Assembly: GCF_026212465.1 (NCBI RefSeq)
Contig: NC_080052.1
Location: forward strand, 30,654,326 to 30,718,325
Source: Amaranthus tricolor
Lineage: Eukaryota; Streptophyta; Magnoliopsida; Caryophyllales; Amaranthaceae
Length of the DNA: 64,000 nucleotides
Reading direction: 5' to 3'
Shown: positions 60,206-64,000 of the stretch, one piece after another
Layout: every line of letters starts with the position of its first letter
How positions within the stretch are numbered: position 1 is the first letter of the stretch
Notes under the pieces: generated by a model
What the model was told of the DNA's origin: nothing
The model's input: only the letters and a program-made list of their open reading frames with translations
The model's database searches: none
Made by a program: the position numbers and the translations under genes

Positions 60206-63200
60206 ATGGAATTGAAGATATGTATTCATTATCATTCCCCATCTTGTTCTACCATACACCCTTCTCATTATGATATGATTGACTCAAAAATGGAGATGCA
60301 GGGATCATTTGCTGTGTCTTCTGCCAATTTTTTGTTGTCACAGCTGACAAATGCAAAGCTTAGAGAGTCGCCTTTCTTTGTGCGTTACAAATCCGGACTT
60401 GATGAGCTCTGTGACACCATTGGCACTGTTAAGGCTGTACTTCTCGATGCAGAAGCCAAGCAGGAAGAGATTACCCATCAGGCGCAGCTCTATATACAGG
60501 GGCTCATGGATGCTGTTTACGATGCTGATGATTTGCTTGACAAGTTTGTCACTCTTGCTCAACGACAACAGCTCATGAAGGCTGGTAAAGCCTCTGAAAA
60601 GGTGTGCCTCTTCTTTTCTCGTTTCAATCCTCTTGCTGTTGCTGATAAGATCTCACTGAGGTTTGAGGAAATCAGAAAAAGGTTAGATGCCATAACCATT
60701 AAACATAGTAAGTTTGGGCTAAGAGTTGACGACTCTAAGCCTATCAGGAGGAGAAGAGCGGAGACATGTTCTTATAATACTTGTATTATTGGGAGGGAGG
60801 ATGATGTGGAGAAGATTGTAAGCATCTTGTTAGATAGTAAAGTCCAACAGGATATTTCAATCCTTTCTATTGTGGGTATAGGAGGATTGGGGAAAACGGC
60901 TCTTGCTCAACTCTTGTTTAATGATGCAAGGGTTACAAATGAATTTGAATTGAAGGTGTGGACTTGTGTCTCTGATCAGGATCAGAAACAATTGGATGTA
61001 ATGGCGATTCTTCGAAAAATATTGATTTCCGCTGATGGTACTTATGAGGGATTATCCATTGAAGATGTGCAAAGTCAAATTCGACAGAAACTAGCGAGCT
61101 CCAAGTACTTGCTTGTTTTAGATGACGTATGGACTGAAAACCAGGATCATTGGCTCAACTTAGTGAACTTCTTGAAGGGTGAAAGTGGAAGCTGGGTTGT
61201 GGTTACAACTCGTTCACAAGAAACCGCAAGAATTGTAAGGAGTGATTCAGTGCATGAGCTGCAAGGATTGTCTAAAGAAAATTCATGGCGTTTGTTTAAA
61301 GAGATATCATCTGAACTGAGACTATCAAACCCGTATGATGACTTGGTAAATACCGGGAAAAAGATTGTTGAACAATGCGCTGGAGTCCCTCTAGCTTTAA
61401 GAATTGTTGCTAGTCTTTTAAAGGGTCAAGATAAGAATAGGTGGCAATCAGTTCAGGAGATGGGGTTAGCAAACATAAGAGGGTATGAAGACGACATCAT
61501 GCCTATATTGAAGTTTAGTTATTATAATCTTGAATTCCCTTTGAAAAGTTGTTTTAGTTATTGCGCGTTGTTTCCAAAAGATTGTGTCATAAACAAGGAT
61601 GTATTGCTTAGCCTTTGGATGGCACAAGGCTATGCTGTTCCATTAGATGAAACCAAAAGTGCAGAAGATGTTGTAGAAGAGTATTTTTCCATTTTGCTGC
61701 ACAGATGTTTCTTCCAAGATGTAGAACTAGACAGATCTGGTGAGATTGTCTCATGCAAGATACATGATCTGATGCATGATCTTGCTCGGAATGTGGCAGG
61801 AAAGGAGATTTGCTTAAGTAATTCTATCCCGGACAGCATGGATAGAAAAGTTCGGCATCTAGCTATTATGAAAGTGAGTTTGATAAAAACTCTTTCACTA
61901 AGACACGTTCGTTCATATCTTCAAACCCCATTTAGCCTAGAACGTGTCAGGTTGAATCCAATTTATTTGGAGGACATATTTGCGAATTTCATGTGTGCAA
62001 GGGCTTTGGATCTACGCTGCTCAAAATTTAAAAGCATGCCGAGCACTATAGGTGAATTGCTGCATTTAAGGTACTTAAATCTCTCGGATAATGAAGATTT
62101 GGAAGTTCTTCCTGAGTCGATAACGAAGCTGTACAATCTGGAAACCTTAATATTGAGAGGCTGCAAGATATTGAAAAAACTACCCAAGAAAATTAGCAAG
62201 CTAGTTAACCTTAGGGTCCTCGATTTCAGATCTTGCGAAAGTCTTGCTGATGTGCCTGACAATATTTGTAAGTTGGTGAAGCTTAGGGTCTTGCAGGGAA
62301 TCGAGAATCGTAATGTTACACGTATGCCTAGTGGCTTGGGTAATTTGATCAACCTCCACACGCTACCAGAGTTTGTGTTGAGTAAACCGAGTTCTAGTTG
62401 TGACGAGTGGTTTGATCAGCTCGAAGACCTAAAAAGTCTCAAAAATTTAAAAGGTAGACTAACTTTCCAAATTCATTCCCCGAAAAATGGTATCCTTGAT
62501 GGAAGAAGGGAAGGAGGATACCTCAAAAACAAGGAATCTCTCGATTTTATTAGCTTTTTGTTCAGTGAAGATGTTAATGAAACAGCTGTGGATCTCGAAG
62601 AAGCATTGATGAAAGAGTTGCAGCCTCATTCCAACCTTAAAATCCTCGAGTTGTGGGCGTACCATGGTGTGAGAATTCCGAATTGGGTGTCGTCTCTCCA
62701 CAATCTAGTACAATTGGAACTTTTATTGTGCGCGGAATTGCAGCAGCTGACATGTTTGGGAAACCTGCATCATCTAGAAGAACTCAGACTTGGGCACATG
62801 CCAAATTTGGAGTACATAACCGAGAAAAGTAGTTTACCGTTATGTAAGTCTCTGAAACGGGTTTTCTTTAGTACATTACCGAAACTGAAAGGATGGGTGG
62901 TAGACATTCATCAGCTGGTTGGTAAGAGCAGCATGGACACGGAAAACTTGCAACTATTGTGTCTTCCTCAATTGAAGACATTAGAAATATACGACTGCAG
63001 GGAGCTAAGTTTTTTTCCCTTTTGTCCGATTGTTGAAAGATTGGATTTGAGTCGTTTCAATGATGAATTACGAGTAAAACAAATCGATGAGCAAAGGGAT
63101 ATGCAGCCCAAATTAAGGGAGATTTCCATAACCGGAAATGCTCTATGGCTAAGATCACTAACACTCGAGTCTTTTAAGCAACTTACACTGTTAAAAATAA

Positions 63201-63769
63201 CAGGGGATGAGAAAATGGAGAGTTTGAGAGAGCTTGGGAATGTGTTTCGTAGGTGCTCATCTTCCTTACACGAGTTGTCACTAATTCGTTGCATCAGATT
63301 ACGGAGTGTATGGGGAGGATTGATACATCTATCTTCCTTGAAGAAATTATGTCTAGTAGCATGCCCGAATGTGAACCTTTCGAATGAAGACGAGACTAAG
63401 AATGGGATGTGCATGCCATCGCAATCGTTTCATCACTCCCTCCGGTCCTTGATATTGGATGAACTCCCACTGCTGGTGAATCTACCCGAATGGATTGAGA
63501 ACCTCGTTTCCCTCGATACACTTGAGATATCCTCTTGCAAAGAGTTGGGATCAATGCCGGCTTGGATGTCAAACCTTACCGCTCTCAATAAACTTCTCAT
63601 CTATCACTGTTCAGCAGACCTGCAGAAAAGATGCCAAAATCTGACAGGCGAGGACTGGATCCACATACAGAAAATCCCGAAAATTAACATCGACTGCAAG
63701 GTATATAGTGAGAATGAGATACCGTCTGCGCCCCCTGCTCCCCCTTTGCCTCTTATATTGTCTATTTGA
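60206..63769 (+). CDS. CC-NB-LRR (CNL) disease resistance protein, RGA-type
   Basis: An intracellular immune receptor in one exon, up to 1187 aa. The longest frame starts at 60206, but ATGs at 60275, 60290 and 60296 are also possible; the coiled-coil domain really begins around MEMQGSFAVSSANFLLSQL, so 60290 is a likely start. Counting from 60206, the CC carries DAVYDADDLLDKF (102-114). The NB-ARC has P-loop GIGGLGKTA (224-232), LLVLDDVW (302-309), VVTTRS (332-337), GVPLAL (393-398), CFSYCALFPKD (449-459) and MHD (523-525). Leucine-rich repeats run from about 590 to 1150 and are irregular. The tail is proline-rich (PSAPPAPPLP). All switch motifs are present, so it looks functional. The recognised pathogen cannot be read from sequence. 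Confidence 0.93.
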   Translation: MELKICIHYHSPSCSTIHPSHYDMIDSKMEMQGSFAVSSANFLLSQLTNAKLRESPFFVRYKSGLDELCDTIGTVKAVLLDAEAKQEEITHQAQLYIQGLMDAVYDADDLLDKFVTLAQRQQLMKAGKASEKVCLFFSRFNPLAVADKISLRFEEIRKRLDAITIKHSKFGLRVDDSKPIRRRRAETCSYNTCIIGREDDVEKIVSILLDSKVQQDISILSIVGIGGLGKTALAQLLFNDARVTNEFELKVWTCVSDQDQKQLDVMAILRKILISADGTYEGLSIEDVQSQIRQKLASSKYLLVLDDVWTENQDHWLNLVNFLKGESGSWVVVTTRSQETARIVRSDSVHELQGLSKENSWRLFKEISSELRLSNPYDDLVNTGKKIVEQCAGVPLALRIVASLLKGQDKNRWQSVQEMGLANIRGYEDDIMPILKFSYYNLEFPLKSCFSYCALFPKDCVINKDVLLSLWMAQGYAVPLDETKSAEDVVEEYFSILLHRCFFQDVELDRSGEIVSCKIHDLMHDLARNVAGKEICLSNSIPDSMDRKVRHLAIMKVSLIKTLSLRHVRSYLQTPFSLERVRLNPIYLEDIFANFMCARALDLRCSKFKSMPSTIGELLHLRYLNLSDNEDLEVLPESITKLYNLETLILRGCKILKKLPKKISKLVNLRVLDFRSCESLADVPDNICKLVKLRVLQGIENRNVTRMPSGLGNLINLHTLPEFVLSKPSSSCDEWFDQLEDLKSLKNLKGRLTFQIHSPKNGILDGRREGGYLKNKESLDFISFLFSEDVNETAVDLEEALMKELQPHSNLKILELWAYHGVRIPNWVSSLHNLVQLELLLCAELQQLTCLGNLHHLEELRLGHMPNLEYITEKSSLPLCKSLKRVFFSTLPKLKGWVVDIHQLVGKSSMDTENLQLLCLPQLKTLEIYDCRELSFFPFCPIVERLDLSRFNDELRVKQIDEQRDMQPKLREISITGNALWLRSLTLESFKQLTLLKITGDEKMESLRELGNVFRRCSSSLHELSLIRCIRLRSVWGGLIHLSSLKKLCLVACPNVNLSNEDETKNGMCMPSQSFHHSLRSLILDELPLLVNLPEWIENLVSLDTLEISSCKELGSMPAWMSNLTALNKLLIYHCSADLQKRCQNLTGEDWIHIQKIPKINIDCKVYSENEIPSAPPAPPLPLILSI

Positions 63770-64000
63770 GCAGACCCTCTATTTCACCCAAAAGAATCGC
63801 ATGTACGAGTTGAATGGAGACAACGCAAGAGTGGAATCTCGATATTTAGTATCCTATCAGTCCAGAAACATGCCTTGCAATGATCTATTTTATGAAAACC
63901 ACACCATTATGATGAGTTTAAGATATCTTGCCATTATTAATGTGTATATAAGTTCAGTGTGTACTTTTATCTTCATGGAATAGAACATCCATAATATTGT
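63770..64000 (+). other. 3' flank of the NLR gene
   Basis: Probably its 3' UTR. The 91-codon frame at 63708-63983 overlaps the NLR end in another frame and has no domain. Confidence 0.5.

Noticed and set aside
62968..63414. 148-codon minus-strand frame in the NLR
   Set aside because: Antisense to the LRR coding sequence, no domain.

Overview
This is plant nuclear DNA, almost certainly from a eudicot. Genes are split by GT-AG introns, the spacers are AT-rich, there are long (TA)n microsatellites and many transposon fossils, and the protein families are plant-specific (S-domain receptor kinases, a coiled-coil NLR, Mutator-like elements with a plant mobile domain). The repeat flavour may fit Caryophyllales/Amaranthaceae, but I cannot prove that from sequence alone.

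Layout. 1-8997: spacer with a decayed LINE reverse transcriptase, duplicated AT-rich segments, a 308-bp MITE, a GTGTCC-rich element and a TIR element sitting inside a TA microsatellite. 8998-12071, 13314-16826 and 23027-27173: three intact G-type lectin S-receptor-like kinase genes (A, B, C). 28142-33051: a decayed Mutator-like element with long terminal inverted repeats, carrying a broken MURA-type transposase, a plant-mobile-domain fragment and about 800 bp of TA-rich satellite. 33965-34325: a near-perfect foldback element. 36985-46860: receptor kinase gene D, with a 6.1-kb first intron. 48168-48765: a small sterol-carrier-protein-2 gene. 51566-51892, minus strand: a short unrecognised gene. 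55147-59577: receptor kinase gene E, with an extra intron in the S-domain. 60206-63769: a CC-NB-LRR immune receptor gene in one exon.

All five receptor kinase genes lie on the plus strand and share one exon plan: S-domain exon, transmembrane exon, then five kinase exons whose splice phases match. I could join every exon by hand into open frames of 804-867 codons with the kinase motifs I looked for present. This is a local gene family that grew by duplication and then changed its intron structure: one intron lost in C, one extra in E, one giant in D. Plasma-membrane lectin-type receptor kinases beside an intracellular NLR make this a surveillance or immunity neighbourhood; SCP2 is an unrelated housekeeping gene between them.

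I found no clearly new biological system. The features most worth a second look are the palindromic motif array in the MULE ends, the 361-bp hairpin element, the frame-preserving intron plus intron loss in gene C, and the duplicated exon start with a decoy acceptor in gene E.
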